A stretch of DNA of 64,000 nt from Leucobacter chinensis (GTDB lineage Bacteria > Actinomycetota > Actinomycetes > Actinomycetales > Microbacteriaceae). This document shows, piece after piece, positions 1 to 9,419 of this stretch. The translations under genes were made by a program, and so were the position numbers. Numbering within the stretch: position 1 is the stretch's first letter; every line of letters starts with the position of its first letter. Under the pieces are notes generated by a model, which made no database searches, was not told where the DNA came from, and saw only the letters and a program-made list of their open reading frames with translations. The stretch is taken from assembly GCF_019049105.1 (NCBI RefSeq), contig NZ_JAHQZR010000006.1, positions 310,001 through 374,000 of the forward strand, given 5' to 3'.

Positions 1-546
1 GGGAGCGCGGCCGCCTGCATGGCCGCGGTGCGGGCAGCACGTCAGGTCGTGTTACCGCTCTGGGGCGAATCAATCGGGCTGCAGGGCAGCACGATTCTCG
101 TCGTGGTCGGAGTCTCAGGCGCGCTCGATTTCGGGCTCTTTTACCTCTCGGGCCAGGTTATGGACCGGTACGGCAGACTCTGGGCCGCCGTGCCCGCCCT
201 CGTCACCATGGGGGTGGGTTTCGCGGTGCTCTCGGCCACGCACGACGCCGGGGGCGCTGCGACCTGGTTCACCGCCTGCTCGATGCTCGTTGGCGTGGGC
301 AACGGGCTCTCGAGTGGCATTCTCATGACCATCGGCGCCGACCTCGCGCCTCAGAGGTCTCCCGGCCCGTTCCTGGGTGCGTGGCACACGATTACTGATG
401 GCGGATCGGCCGCGACTCCCGTGCTCTTTTCAGCCCTCGTCGCGGCAAGTAGCATCTCGGTGGCGACCGGTGCGATCGGTGTGATTGCCCTCGCGGGGGT
501 GCTGGGCTTTGTGCGCTGGGTGCCTCGCTACGTACACGAACGCTAG
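1..546 (+). CDS. MFS transporter, C-terminal part (5' end outside window)
   Basis: The reading frame is open to the first base of the window, so this is the C-terminal part of a larger protein. An ATG at 19 is internal rather than a likely start. The visible ~180 residues hold about five hydrophobic segments, and the short loop MDRYGRLWAA resembles the D-R-x-G-R signature between helices of major facilitator transporters. This is a membrane efflux or uptake protein, and the substrate cannot be told. It ends 35 bp before the LOG-family gene, which has its own promoter-like box. Confidence 0.7.
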   Translation, partial: GSAAACMAAVRAARQVVLPLWGESIGLQGSTILVVVGVSGALDFGLFYLSGQVMDRYGRLWAAVPALVTMGVGFAVLSATHDAGGAATWFTACSMLVGVGNGLSSGILMTIGADLAPQRSPGPFLGAWHTITDGGSAATPVLFSALVAASSISVATGAIGVIALAGVLGFVRWVPRYVHER

Positions 547-568
547 GAGAGAATGAAGCGTCAGTTGG

Positions 569-580
569 TAGGCTTGGCGC
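569..580 (+). promoter_or_regulatory. -10 box for a leaderless transcript of the LOG gene
   Basis: TAGGCT at 569-574 is followed by exactly 6 nt and then the ATG at 581. No ribosome-binding site can fit, which suggests transcription starts at or next to the A of the start codon. No clear -35 is seen. Confidence 0.5.
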
Positions 581-1639
581 ATGAGCCAGACGCCAGAGAA
601 CGAAGCAGTACAACAGAAGATTGACGAGCTCATTGAGGTTGCGGGCATCACCGAAAACCAGGCGCTCATTCGCAGCATTGTGAGCACGGGCATTGGCCTC
701 GGTGAAGACGGCGCCGATCGCTTGAACCTCAAGATCACCTCGGCAGCGGTTGAGGAGATGCGAAATGCCTTCAGGCTTTTCGCGCCGCATCGTGGCGAGC
801 ATAAGGTGACGATTTTTGGGTCGGCTCGTACCCAGCGTGAAGATCCGCTGTGGTTGCTCGCTGAAGAGGTGGCCACGAAAATGGCCGAGCACGACTGGTT
901 TGTCGTGACGGGAGCCGGTCCCGGCATCATGGAGGCGGCTTCGCACGGTGCTGGTGAGCAGCACGCCCTCGGCGTCTCGATCAGGCTGCCCTTCGAGGAA
1001 TCGCCCAACATGGTCATTGCTGCCGATGACCGTCAGGTCTCGATGAAGTACTTCTTTACCCGCAAACTCATGCTTGTGAAGGAGTCACGGGGCTTCGTGT
1101 GTCTGCCCGGCGGCTTCGGCACCATGGACGAGCTGTTCGAACTGCTCACCCTGCAGCAAACCGGCAAGATGATTCCCGTGCCCATCGTGCTTGTCGACCA
1201 CCCCGACGGTACGTTCTGGTCACGCTTCAAGACCTACATCGAACAAGAGCTTGACGCGGCCGGCATGATTTCGCCCAATGACCTTGACCGGGTGCTCATC
1301 ACGAGCGACGCCGATGCCGCTGCCGACGAGATCACCGGCTTTTGGCGCAACTACGATTCGCTGCGCTGGTTCGGCACAGAACTCGTGTTGCGACTGCGGG
1401 CCGAACCCACTGACGAAGAGGTTGCCTCGCTCAACGAGCAGTTTGCCCACCTCATCGCCGATGGCAGCTTCGAGAAGACGACCGCGAGGCCCGCAGAGGT
1501 GCGCGACAACGACGTGCCAGAGGCGCCGCGGCTCGTGTTCACGCCGGCCCAGCGCCGCATCGGCGAGCTGCACCGCATCATTCGGGCGCTGAACGCGCTC
1601 GAGAGTGCGCCTCAGCGTGCTGCGAAGCCCAGCCAATAA
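581..1639 (+). CDS. LOG family protein (TIGR00730-like nucleotide monophosphate phosphoribohydrolase)
   Basis: A 352-residue Rossmann-fold protein. It carries the hallmark P-G-G-x-G-T-x-x-E motif (PGGFGTMDE) and an upstream GAGPGIMEAA segment, both typical of the LOG/'lysine decarboxylase-like' family. Members hydrolyse nucleoside 5'-monophosphates, including cytokinin ribotides, to the free base and ribose 5-phosphate. At 352 residues it is longer than the usual 180-250. The extra ~70 residues at each end resemble the long actinobacterial and proteobacterial form. The start is set by the leaderless -10 box at 569. The true physiological substrate is not known. Confidence 0.8.
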   Translation: MSQTPENEAVQQKIDELIEVAGITENQALIRSIVSTGIGLGEDGADRLNLKITSAAVEEMRNAFRLFAPHRGEHKVTIFGSARTQREDPLWLLAEEVATKMAEHDWFVVTGAGPGIMEAASHGAGEQHALGVSIRLPFEESPNMVIAADDRQVSMKYFFTRKLMLVKESRGFVCLPGGFGTMDELFELLTLQQTGKMIPVPIVLVDHPDGTFWSRFKTYIEQELDAAGMISPNDLDRVLITSDADAAADEITGFWRNYDSLRWFGTELVLRLRAEPTDEEVASLNEQFAHLIADGSFEKTTARPAEVRDNDVPEAPRLVFTPAQRRIGELHRIIRALNALESAPQRAAKPSQ

Positions 1640-1711
1640 GCCGCGCAAGCGAACCACAGACCACGATTCAGGTGCCGCAATCGGCACGGTTTTACGAAGG
1701 AGAGACTGCCC

Positions 1712-3100
1712 ATGACCGATGACCTCACCAAGAAGCTCTCGGCGATTGTCGACCGCGATTTTGAGCAGACGGTGAGCGAGCTCGAAGCGCTCGTTCGCAT
1801 TCCCTCGGTGTCTTGGCCGGCCTTCGACCCCAAGCACCTTGACGAGAGCGCTGCGGCGGTTGCCGAGATGCTGCGCGAGACCGGCGTATTCGAGACCGTC
1901 GACGTGCGCCGTGCTCGCGAGGGCGACACCGAGGTGTGGGGCAAGCCCGCAATCGTCGCGCACCGTCCCGCAAAGAATGGCAAGCCGACCGTGCTGCTCT
2001 ACGCGCACCATGACGTGCAGCCTCCCGGCGACGACGAGAAGTGGGAGACCCCTCCCTTCGAGCCGACTCGCAAGGGCGATCGCCTCTACGCGCGCGGCGC
2101 CTCAGACGATAAGGCCGGCGTGATCTCGCACGTTGCCGCCATTCGCGCGCTCGCAGAGACCGCGGGCGACGACTTCGACCTCGGCATCGCCATGTTCATC
2201 GAGGGCGAAGAAGAGTGGGCCTCGAAGTCGTTCGGCAATTTCTTGCGCGAGAACAAAGACCTGCTTACGGCCGACGCCATCATCGTCGCCGACTCAGACA
2301 ACTGGGACACCGAGACGCCCGCCCTCACGGTCGCCTTGCGCGGCGCCGCGGCCTTCAACGTTCGTGTTGAAACGCTCGCCCACGCCTCGCACTCGGGCAT
2401 GTTTGGTGGAGCCGTTCCCGACGCGATGATGGCCGCGATGAAGCTCTTTGCTACGCTCTGGGACGACGAGGGCGCGGTCGCCGTCGAAGGTCTCACCGAG
2501 GCCGACCTTGATGTACCCGACTTCTCAGAAGATGAGCTACGCCGTGACGCCGCTCTGCTCGACGGGGTCACCCCGGTCGGCACCGGCAAAGTGCTCAGCC
2601 GCATCTGGGCGAAGCCTTCGATCTCGCTCACAGGCATCGACGCTCCCTCGATCGCGAACGCCTCGAACACCCTCGTGCCGAGCGTGCTCGTGCGCCTCTC
2701 GGGCCGCGTTGCTCCGGGGCAAGACGCGGCCGAGGCTGCTGAGGCGATCCAGCGGCACCTGCTCGCAAACGCCCCGTTTGGTGCGCACGTCTCGTTCGAA
2801 GACACCGACAACGGCCAGCCCTTCCTCGTCGATACGAGCGGCTGGGGCGCCGAAACGATGCGCCAGGCCATGGCCGACGCCTGGGGCGTCGAACCCGTTG
2901 ACACGGGCATTGGCGGATCGATTCCCTTCATCGCCGAGCTCGTCGAAGAGTTTCCCGGCGCGCAGATTCTCGTGACGGGCGTCGAAGATCCCGATACTCG
3001 CGCGCACAGCCCGAACGAGTCACAGCACCTCGGCGTGCTGCGCAACGCGACCCTCACCGAGGCGCTCTTCATGGCGCGCCTCAATGAGCGCACGCTCTAG
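1712..3100 (+). CDS. M20 family dipeptidase (PepV/CNDP-like)
   Basis: A 462-residue cytosolic metallopeptidase of the M20/M28 superfamily that hydrolyses dipeptides or short peptides. The metal-site motifs are in order: HxD in YAHHDVQPPGDD (about residues 97-107), the bridging Asp in GASDDKAG (~135), the catalytic Glu pair in IEGEEEWAS, an Asp in VADSDNWD, and the final His in RAHSPNESQH near the C-terminus. The central lid or dimerisation domain contains the conserved ASHSGMFGG. The start ATG has an AAGGAGA ribosome-binding site at 1697-1703. Length and motif order fit the family. The exact peptide specificity cannot be inferred. Confidence 0.88.
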   Translation: MTDDLTKKLSAIVDRDFEQTVSELEALVRIPSVSWPAFDPKHLDESAAAVAEMLRETGVFETVDVRRAREGDTEVWGKPAIVAHRPAKNGKPTVLLYAHHDVQPPGDDEKWETPPFEPTRKGDRLYARGASDDKAGVISHVAAIRALAETAGDDFDLGIAMFIEGEEEWASKSFGNFLRENKDLLTADAIIVADSDNWDTETPALTVALRGAAAFNVRVETLAHASHSGMFGGAVPDAMMAAMKLFATLWDDEGAVAVEGLTEADLDVPDFSEDELRRDAALLDGVTPVGTGKVLSRIWAKPSISLTGIDAPSIANASNTLVPSVLVRLSGRVAPGQDAAEAAEAIQRHLLANAPFGAHVSFEDTDNGQPFLVDTSGWGAETMRQAMADAWGVEPVDTGIGGSIPFIAELVEEFPGAQILVTGVEDPDTRAHSPNESQHLGVLRNATLTEALFMARLNERTL

Positions 3101-3117
3101 GGCTTAGCACGCAAGGC

Positions 3118-3279
3118 TGCCGGCAGGGCAGGGCAGGGCAGGGTGCGGGAGCGGGGCCGGTGTGGCTTCGCCCCAGCTCTTACCCTCGCACCCTGTCCCT
3201 GTGCCTGCCCCTGCCGCCCGGTCCTGCTCACAACCAGCCTTGATCCGCGAATGGCGCGCACTCAGCCTTGATCCGCGAA
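3118..3279. repeat. Intergenic low-complexity and direct repeats
   Basis: Between two convergent genes there is a run of four GGCAG-type units (about 3120-3141). Further on, an exact 17-bp direct repeat, CAGCCTTGATCCGCGAA, occurs at 3235-3251 and 3263-3279 with a 28-bp period. It lies immediately before the palindromic element at 3278. No gene is seen in 3101-3430. Confidence 0.6.
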
Positions 3280-3337
3280 ATTGTTTGCACTTTCGCGGCA
3301 AAATCAGGCGAAAACGGGTAGAAATTGCAAACAATTT
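3278..3337. repeat. Dispersed palindromic element, copy 1
   Basis: The perfect 12-bp inverted repeat AAATTGTTTGCA (3278-3289) / TGCAAACAATTT (3326-3337) encloses 36 nt that include GGCGAAAACGGG. A second copy with the same arms, and a related core in the opposite orientation, lies at 46284-46343. This copy sits between convergent genes, so a terminator role is possible. The second copy does not, and it has no U-tract. Confidence 0.75.
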
Positions 3338-3430
3338 GCCGCGCAGCCACGAAAACCAGGCAGGCACCGCCCGAAGGCTTCGAAGGCCCCGAATGTCACG
3401 AAAGCCCCGGAGGCCCCGAAGTTTGAAGCC

Positions 3431-3928
3431 CTAGGCCTCCTCAGCCTCGTCGCGCCAGCCCTTCGCCACATCGACCCAGCCCTCGGCCCCCGAGAGCTGC
3501 TCGAGCTCGTCGAGCCCCATCTCGACGGCAGAGGTCGCCGTTCCAGCCGCGGGGTACACCGAGCTGAACCGGCGCAGCGACTCATCGAGAAAGATGCGTG
3601 CCCCCGACGCGGTCGCGAAGGGGCACACCCCGCCGATTGGGTGCCCGGTTAGGGGCAGCACGTCGTCGGCCTTCAGCATGCGGGGCTTGCCCCCGAAGGC
3701 TCGCTTAAACATGCCCCCGTTCACCTTCGCGTCGCCAGCTGCGACCACGAGTACCGCGGCCTCTGGCTCAGAGGGGTCATAGAACCCGAGCGTTTTTGCG
3801 ATCCGCTGCGGATCGGTGCCGACCTTTTCTGCCGCAAGTTCGACGGTCGCGCTCGACTCGGCGAACTCGAGAATGGTGCCTGACCAGCCTCGCTGCGTGA
3901 GGAAGTCTTGAACGTGTGCGGTGCTCAC
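3431..3928 (-). CDS. YbaK/EbsC (ProX-like) aminoacyl-tRNA deacylase
   Basis: A 165-residue single-domain protein of the YbaK/ProRS-INS family. These proteins hydrolyse mischarged aminoacyl-tRNAs in trans, for example Cys-tRNA(Pro) or Ala-tRNA(Pro). Characteristic pieces are the early KTLGFY, the MLKADDVLPLTGHPIGGVCPF stretch (shown in part: GHPIGGVCPF) and the later RIFLDESLRRF. The GTG start at 3928 is preceded by AGGAG with 9-nt spacing. It is convergent with the dipeptidase gene and divergent from the leucine-catabolic operon. Which tRNA it edits cannot be told from sequence. Confidence 0.85.
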   Translation of the reverse strand: MSTAHVQDFLTQRGWSGTILEFAESSATVELAAEKVGTDPQRIAKTLGFYDPSEPEAAVLVVAAGDAKVNGGMFKRAFGGKPRMLKADDVLPLTGHPIGGVCPFATASGARIFLDESLRRFSSVYPAAGTATSAVEMGLDELEQLSGAEGWVDVAKGWRDEAEEA

Positions 3929-4154
3929 TATTGATCACTCCTGTGTGAAGATGTCGGTTGCTTGGTGTTAGCTATCCTAAACGGTTCTGCGAGGTGGTAA
4001 CGAGCACCCCTAGCGCCTCCACAGCATCATTTGTTACGGTGAGAGTGTTCGCCACCACCCACGGCTGAACTCGTTAGGGCCCGCGTTCTGCGGGTCTTGG
4101 CACCGAGGCTTTACCACCCCTAAAGCACCCCGCACTGTCGATGGAGACAAGCAT

Positions 4155-5714
4155 ATGAAGGCAGCTGTAACCCAAGCATCCCTGGCTCAAGCACTGCGCG
4201 AACGACTCGATGAGGTCGCACTTGGCGGGCCCGAGCGTTCGCGAGAACGGCACCTCGGGCGAGGCAAACTGTTGCCGAGGGACAGGGTTGCGAGGCTGCT
4301 CGACGAGGGAAGCCCATTTCTTGAGGTTGCTCCGCTTGCCGCCGAGGGGCTATACGGGGGTGAAGCGCCGGCCGCCGGGGTGATCACGGGCATCGGGCTC
4401 GTGCACGGCCGCCAGGTGATGGTCGTGTGTAACGACGCCACGGTGAAGGGCGGCACCTACTTCCCGATGACGGTCAAGAAACACCTCAGGGCGCAGGAGA
4501 TCGCGCTCGAGAATCGGTTGCCGTGCCTCTACCTGGTCGATTCGGGCGGCGCTTTTTTGCCCATGCAAGATGAGGTGTTTCCTGACCGCGAGCACTTCGG
4601 CCGGATCTTCTTCAACCAGGCACGCATGTCGGCCGAGGGTATTCCGCAGCTTGCGGCCGTGCTCGGCTCGTGCACGGCGGGCGGGGCCTATGTCCCGGCG
4701 ATGAGTGACGAGACGGTCATTGTGAGGGAGCAGGGCACCATTTTTCTTGGCGGCCCGCCTCTCGTGAAGGCCGCGATTGGCGAGCAGGTTTCGGCCGAAG
4801 AGCTCGGCGGCGGCGAGTTGCACGCGCGCGTCTCTGGTGTGGTCGATCACCTCGCCGATAACGACGAGCATGCGCTCGAGATTCTGCGTGACATGGTGCG
4901 CACGCTGCCCGATGCGCCGAGCCCGGCCTGGGCGGTGCAGCAGCCGAAAGCCCCGGCGGTCGACGGGAATCTCACGAGCGTTGTTCCGGTCGACGTGAAC
5001 GAACCGTACGACGTGCGCGAGGTGATCTCGCGACTCGTTGACGCGGGCAGCGTGAGCGAGTTTAAACGGGAGTACGGCGAGACGCTGGTGACGACGTTTG
5101 CCGCGATCCACGGACATCCGGTGGGCATCGTGGCCAATAACGGCGTGCTGTTCGCCGAGTCGGCACTCAAGGGGGCTCACTTTATTGAGCTGTGCGATCA
5201 GCGGGGCATTCCGCTGCTCTTTCTGCAGAACATCACGGGCTTCATGGTGGGCAAAGACGCTGAGGCGGGTGGTATCGCCAAGCACGGCGCGAAGATGGTG
5301 ACGGCGGTCGCGACAACGCGCGTGCCGAAGCTCACGATCATTATTGGCGGATCGTTCGGCGCCGGCAACTACTCGATGTGCGGCCGAGCCTACTCACCAA
5401 GGTTCCTCTGGTCATGGCCCGCGAGCCGCATCTCGGTGATGGGCGGATCGCAGGCTGCCCAGGTGCTCTCGACCGTCAAAGAAGACCAGTTGCAGGCGCG
5501 GGGCGAGCGTTGGAGTCCCGAAGAACGCGCTGAGTTCGAGCGGCCCGTGCGCGAGCAGTACGAGACGCAGGGCGAGCCGTACTATGCCACGGCGAGGCTG
5601 TGGGATGACGGCATACTCGACCCCGATGAGACACGCGACGTGCTCGGCATGGCGCTCGACGTCGTCTCGCGAACCCCGCTGCCAGAGCCCCGCTTCGGCC
5701 TCTTTAGGATGTGA
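4155..5714 (+). CDS. accD1: Acyl-CoA carboxylase carboxyltransferase (beta) subunit, methylcrotonyl-CoA type
   Basis: A 519-residue biotin-dependent carboxyltransferase that moves CO2 from biotin to an acyl-CoA. The N-terminal crotonase half has [19 protein letters not shown] and [11 protein letters not shown]. The C-terminal half has the acyl-CoA and biotin pocket motifs [11 protein letters not shown] and [17 protein letters not shown], of the type in methylcrotonyl-CoA carboxylase beta subunits. It is the first gene of a five-gene operon with ATGA-type overlaps. The order matches the M. tuberculosis accD1-accA1-fadE19-Rv2499c-Rv2498c locus, known to act in leucine degradation. A GGAGA ribosome-binding site precedes the ATG. 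Confidence 0.87.
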   Translation: MKAAVTQASLAQALRERLDEVALGGPERSRERHLGRGKLLPRDRVARLLDEGSPFLEVAPLAAEGLYGGEAPAAGVITGIGLVHGRQVMVVCNDATVKGGTYFPMTVKKHLRAQEIALENRLPCLYLVDSGGAFLPMQDEVFPDREHFGRIFFNQARMSAEGIPQLAAVLGSCTAGGAYVPAMSDETVIVREQGTIFLGGPPLVKAAIGEQVSAEELGGGELHARVSGVVDHLADNDEHALEILRDMVRTLPDAPSPAWAVQQPKAPAVDGNLTSVVPVDVNEPYDVREVISRLVDAGSVSEFKREYGETLVTTFAAIHGHPVGIVANNGVLFAESALKGAHFIELCDQRGIPLLFLQNITGFMVGKDAEAGGIAKHGAKMVTAVATTRVPKLTIIIGGSFGAGNYSMCGRAYSPRFLWSWPASRISVMGGSQAAQVLSTVKEDQLQARGERWSPEERAEFERPVREQYETQGEPYYATARLWDDGILDPDETRDVLGMALDVVSRTPLPEPRFGLFRM

Positions 5715-5719
5715 CCGCC

Positions 5720-7729
5720 ATGTTTCATACGGTATTGATTGCCAACCGGGGCGAGATCGCGAGGCGCATCATGCGCACCCTCTCGGCCCTGCACGTGACC
5801 ACCGTCGCGGTGTATAGCGAGGGCGACGCTGGTGCCGCGCACGTGCGTGAGGCCGATAGAGCGGTGTGCATCGGGCCAGACCCCGCAACAGCGTCGTACT
5901 TGCGAGCCGACGCGGTCATCAAGGCCGCTCTGGAGACCGGGGCCCAGGCGATTCACCCGGGCTACGGATTCCTCTCTGAAAACGCGGCCTTCGCAGCCGC
6001 CTGCGCCGAGGCCGGTCTGGTGTTCATCGGGCCAGGTACGAGGGCGCTCGACATGATGGGCGACAAGGTTCGTGCCCGTGAGCACCTTGCCGAGGCCGGC
6101 GTGCCCGAGGTTCCGGGCTTCGCCGACACGACTCCCGAGGGGCAGCGGCTGAGCGACGCAGAGGTTGCCGATCGTGCGCAAGAGATTGGCCTACCGCTGC
6201 TCGTGAAGCCGAGTGCCGGCGGTGGCGGCAAAGGCATGGAGATCGTTCGAACGCTGGACGATTTGCCCGGCGCGCTCGCGTCGGCGAGGCGGGTCGCGAG
6301 CGCGGCGTTCGGCGATGAGACGATGCTGCTTGAGCGGCTCATCGAGCGGCCCCGACACATCGAGGTGCAGGTGTTCGGTACGGCGGGTGGCGAGATGCTC
6401 GTGCTCGGTGAGAGAGAATGCACGTTGCAAAGGCGTCACCAGAAGGTCATCGAGGAGGCTCCGAACGCGGGAGGCATCTCGACCGAGACGAGTGAGCGCA
6501 TGGCGCTCGCCGCAGCTCGGGCCGCTGGGAGCGTTGAGTACGTGGGGGCAGGCACCGTCGAATTCTTGGTCGATGCCGATGAGCCCGAAAACTTCTTTTT
6601 CATCGAGATGAACACACGCTTGCAGGTTGAGCACCCCGTGACCGAGGCGGTGCTGGGCATCGACCTCGTCGAGCTCCAGGTACGCACCGCTGCTGGCGAA
6701 GACATTCTGCAATTCCTCGAGGCGAGTGGGGCGCGCCTCACCGAGGTCATCGACCCAGAAACCGGCGTGAGGGCGGCCTTTTCGCTCGAGCCCGTGGGGC
6801 ACGCGGTCGAAGCGCGAGTGTATGCCGAGTCACCCGAGCGGGGCTTCCTGCCCTCGGTGGGGCGTGTGCTCGCGTGGCAAGAACCACGCGGGGTGCGCAT
6901 TGATGCTGCCGTGGGCGAGGGCGATGCCGTCTCGGCCTCGTACGATCCCATGATCGCGAAGGTGGTCGCCTTCGCCCAGACCCGCAGTGAGGCTCTCTCG
7001 AGGCTCGACCGGGCTCTCGGTGAGACCACCGTGCTCGGCCTAGAGACGAACATTCGCTTTTTGCGCGCGCTGCTGCAACACGAGCGCGTGCGTGCTGGCG
7101 AGATCGACACCGGGCTCATCGAGACGATGCTGCCCTTTGCCGCGCTTGCCCCAGACGAGCGCGTGCTCGCCGAGGTAAGCCGCGCTGCCACCCCGCCAGG
7201 CGAAAGTGTTACGCCGTGGGGCAGACTTCACGGCCGATTCCAGGTTCGCGGGGCAACGAGCGCGGGGCTCGAATGCTTCACGCTGCTCGATGAAGCCGGC
7301 GGCGAGCACGAGGCAACGCTCGGCAGCGATTCGAGCGTGGTTGTCGTTCAGGAGCCCGTGGTTGAGGGCGAGAGCGGGACAGCACCCGCGTTTTGGGCGG
7401 GGCGAGACGGCGCTTCGTGGCGCTTTGTGGTGCGCACCCGCAGGGAGCGAACGCTCGCGGCACTCACCGAAAACGTGAGGGCCGTTGCGGGCCACTGCGA
7501 GGCTCCCATGCCAGGCCGCGTCTCAAACGAGCACGTGGCCGAGGGCGCCAGGGTCGAGCAGGGGCAGCCCCTCGTGTCAATTGAAGCAATGAAGATGGAA
7601 CACCCCGTGCTCGCACCACACGCAGGAACCGTGAGGCTCCTGGTCGCACTCGGCGACCAGGTGAGCCGGGGCCAACAGGTGGCGCTCGTCGAAGCTGACG
7701 GGTACGCAGAAGATGAGGAGACCCCATGA
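5720..7729 (+). CDS. accA1: Acyl-CoA carboxylase alpha subunit (biotin carboxylase + biotin carboxyl carrier)
   Basis: About 669 residues. The N-terminal biotin carboxylase domain (1-450) begins VLIANRGEIA and carries the ATP-grasp glycine loop SAGGGGKGME, the ERECTLQRRHQK motif and EMNTRLQVEHPVTE. A variable BT-like region follows, then a C-terminal biotinyl domain with the biotinylation motif EAMKMEH (about residue 620). It makes carboxybiotin from ATP and bicarbonate for the preceding carboxyltransferase. A GTG at 5711 overlaps the upstream stop, but ATG 5720 with AGGA upstream gives the family-typical N-terminus. Together with accD1 it most probably forms 3-methylcrotonyl-CoA carboxylase. 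Confidence 0.88.
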   Translation: MFHTVLIANRGEIARRIMRTLSALHVTTVAVYSEGDAGAAHVREADRAVCIGPDPATASYLRADAVIKAALETGAQAIHPGYGFLSENAAFAAACAEAGLVFIGPGTRALDMMGDKVRAREHLAEAGVPEVPGFADTTPEGQRLSDAEVADRAQEIGLPLLVKPSAGGGGKGMEIVRTLDDLPGALASARRVASAAFGDETMLLERLIERPRHIEVQVFGTAGGEMLVLGERECTLQRRHQKVIEEAPNAGGISTETSERMALAAARAAGSVEYVGAGTVEFLVDADEPENFFFIEMNTRLQVEHPVTEAVLGIDLVELQVRTAAGEDILQFLEASGARLTEVIDPETGVRAAFSLEPVGHAVEARVYAESPERGFLPSVGRVLAWQEPRGVRIDAAVGEGDAVSASYDPMIAKVVAFAQTRSEALSRLDRALGETTVLGLETNIRFLRALLQHERVRAGEIDTGLIETMLPFAALAPDERVLAEVSRAATPPGESVTPWGRLHGRFQVRGATSAGLECFTLLDEAGGEHEATLGSDSSVVVVQEPVVEGESGTAPAFWAGRDGASWRFVVRTRRERTLAALTENVRAVAGHCEAPMPGRVSNEHVAEGARVEQGQPLVSIEAMKMEHPVLAPHAGTVRLLVALGDQVSRGQQVALVEADGYAEDEETP

Positions 7730-8883
7730 TGCACGACCTCAGCGCCGAAGAGCGCGAACTCGCGGCCATGGTGCGAGACTTTGCCGACACGGTTGTCGCG
7801 CCGCAATCGTACGAAGCAGACCGCACGAAAACCCTCTCGATGAGCGTCGTGGCCCAGATGGGCGAGCTCGGCCTCTTCGGGCTGCCCTTTGATGAGGCTT
7901 ACGGCGGCCAGGGCGGCGATTACTTCGCGCTGTGTCTCGCGATCGAAGCGCTCGGAAGGGTCGACCAGTCGATCGCGATCACGCTCGAAGCAGCTGTGGG
8001 CTTAGGCGCCATGCCCGTGTACCAGTTTGGTTCAGAGGAACAGAAGCAGGAGCTCTTGCCTGACCTCCTGTCTGGCACGGCGCTCGCGGGGTTCGGGCTC
8101 ACCGAGCCCGAGGCCGGCTCTGACGCAGGTGCAACGCGCACGAGGGCGGTGCGCGAGGGCGACGAATGGGTGGTGACCGGGAGCAAGCAGTTCATTACGA
8201 ACTCGGGCACCCCGATCACGAGGTTCGTGACGGTGACCGCGGTCACAGGCGAGCGCGACGGCAAGCGAGAAATCTCGACGATCATCGTTCCGAACGGCAC
8301 CCCTGGCTTCACGGTCGAACCCCCGTACGACAAGGTTGGCTGGCACGCCTCAGACACGCACCCGCTCACCTTCGACGAGGCGAGAGTCCCGTACGACAAC
8401 CTGCTGGGGGCCGAGGGGCGCGGGTACGCCCACTTCTTGAGCACGCTCGCCGAGGGACGCATCGCGATCGCGGCGCTGTCGACGGGTGCTGCCGAGGGAT
8501 GCCTCGAAGCGGCAACCGAGTACGCGAAGCAGCGCACGGTGTTCGGCTCATCGCTCGCGACGCGGCAGAACGCGCAGTTCACGCTCGCGCGCATGAAGCA
8601 GCGGGTGCACGTGGCGAGGCTCGCCTGGCAGCACGCGGCGAGGCTTCGCGATGCGGGGCGCCCCTTCGCGACCGAGGCCGCTATGGCGAAGCTGACGGCG
8701 AGTGACGCGGCGATGGACAACGCGCGCGACGCAACCCAGATTTTTGGCGGCAACGGCTTTATGAACGAGTTCGTCGTTGCCAGGCACTACCGAGACTCAA
8801 AAATTCTTGAGATCGGCGAGGGCACGAGCGAGGTTCAGCTCATGCTCATCGCGAGGTCGCTTCAACTCTCAGAGAGGGCATGA
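7726..8883 (+). CDS. Acyl-CoA dehydrogenase (FadE19-like; isovaleryl/branched-chain)
   Basis: A 385-residue FAD-dependent dehydrogenase introducing the alpha,beta double bond into acyl-CoA. Family landmarks are FGLTEPEAGSDAG (substrate and flavin contact), KQFITNSG, and the C-terminal FGGNGF followed by YRDSKILEIGEGTSEVQ. The last includes the usual ILxIxEGTSEIQ signature with a Val. The start overlaps the upstream stop (ATGA). In this operon it would supply 3-methylcrotonyl-CoA from isovaleryl-CoA, just upstream of the carboxylase step. Chain-length preference is inferred from context, not from sequence. Confidence 0.87.
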   Translation: MMHDLSAEERELAAMVRDFADTVVAPQSYEADRTKTLSMSVVAQMGELGLFGLPFDEAYGGQGGDYFALCLAIEALGRVDQSIAITLEAAVGLGAMPVYQFGSEEQKQELLPDLLSGTALAGFGLTEPEAGSDAGATRTRAVREGDEWVVTGSKQFITNSGTPITRFVTVTAVTGERDGKREISTIIVPNGTPGFTVEPPYDKVGWHASDTHPLTFDEARVPYDNLLGAEGRGYAHFLSTLAEGRIAIAALSTGAAEGCLEAATEYAKQRTVFGSSLATRQNAQFTLARMKQRVHVARLAWQHAARLRDAGRPFATEAAMAKLTASDAAMDNARDATQIFGGNGFMNEFVVARHYRDSKILEIGEGTSEVQLMLIARSLQLSERA

Positions 8884-9377
8884 CCATGACCGAGATTGTT
8901 CAGCGAGGCCTCTTCTTTGAAGAGTTCGAACTCGGTGCGAAATATCAGCACCGGCCGGGGCGAACAGCCACCGAGGCCGACAACGTGCTCTTCACGACGC
9001 TCACGATGAACACGCAGGCGCTGCACCTCGACGCGGCTTTCGCCGAGACGCAGGAGCCCTTTCGCGAGCGGCTCGTGAACTCGATGTGGACCCTCGCGAC
9101 CATGGTCGGCAGCTCGGTCGCGCAACTCACGCAGGGAACGCTCGTGGCGCAACTCGGGCTCGGCGATATTCGATTCGTGCACCCGCTCTTCGTCGGTGAC
9201 ACGCTCTACACCGAGAGCACGATCCGCGAAAAACGTCTTTCGGGTTCCAGGCCCGGCAACGGCATCTGCGTGATCGAGCACACCGGCCGCAACCAGGACG
9301 GGGTGATTGTCGCGACCGCGCGACGAACCGTGCTCGTGCTCTGCGCGCCTCAGCCCGGGGCGCCAGGAGACGGGTAA
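8880..9377 (+). CDS. MaoC family dehydratase
   Basis: A 165-residue hot-dog-fold protein whose start overlaps the dehydrogenase stop (ATGA). The sequence FEEFELGAKYQHRPGRTATEADNVLF is typical of MaoC-like enoyl-CoA hydratases (quoted to 20: FEEFELGAKYQHRPGRTATE). The conserved core DAAFA and the VNSMWTLATMVG helix follow. It corresponds by position to Rv2499c of M. tuberculosis. Expected role: hydration of 3-methylglutaconyl-CoA to a hydroxy-methylglutaryl-CoA in leucine breakdown. The stereochemical fit with the next gene is inference. Confidence 0.82.
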   Translation: MTMTEIVQRGLFFEEFELGAKYQHRPGRTATEADNVLFTTLTMNTQALHLDAAFAETQEPFRERLVNSMWTLATMVGSSVAQLTQGTLVAQLGLGDIRFVHPLFVGDTLYTESTIREKRLSGSRPGNGICVIEHTGRNQDGVIVATARRTVLVLCAPQPGAPGDG

Positions 9378-9419
9378 TTTCGATGTTCAGAGACACAACA
9401 GATACGAGGGAGAACAGTG

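Noticed and set aside
1220-2086. Minus-strand open frames across the LOG and dipeptidase genes
   Set aside because: Antisense shadows caused by high G+C. They cross the boundary between two well-supported plus-strand genes.
3278-3337. Simple bidirectional terminator for the dipeptidase and YbaK genes
   Set aside because: The second copy of the element lies between two co-directional genes, and neither copy has a U-tract. A repeat-element explanation fits both better.
4350-5285. Long minus-strand open frame (311 codons) opposite the carboxyltransferase gene
   Set aside because: It is the antisense shadow of accD1. The opposite frame has clear family motifs, while this one matches nothing recognisable and has no start signal.
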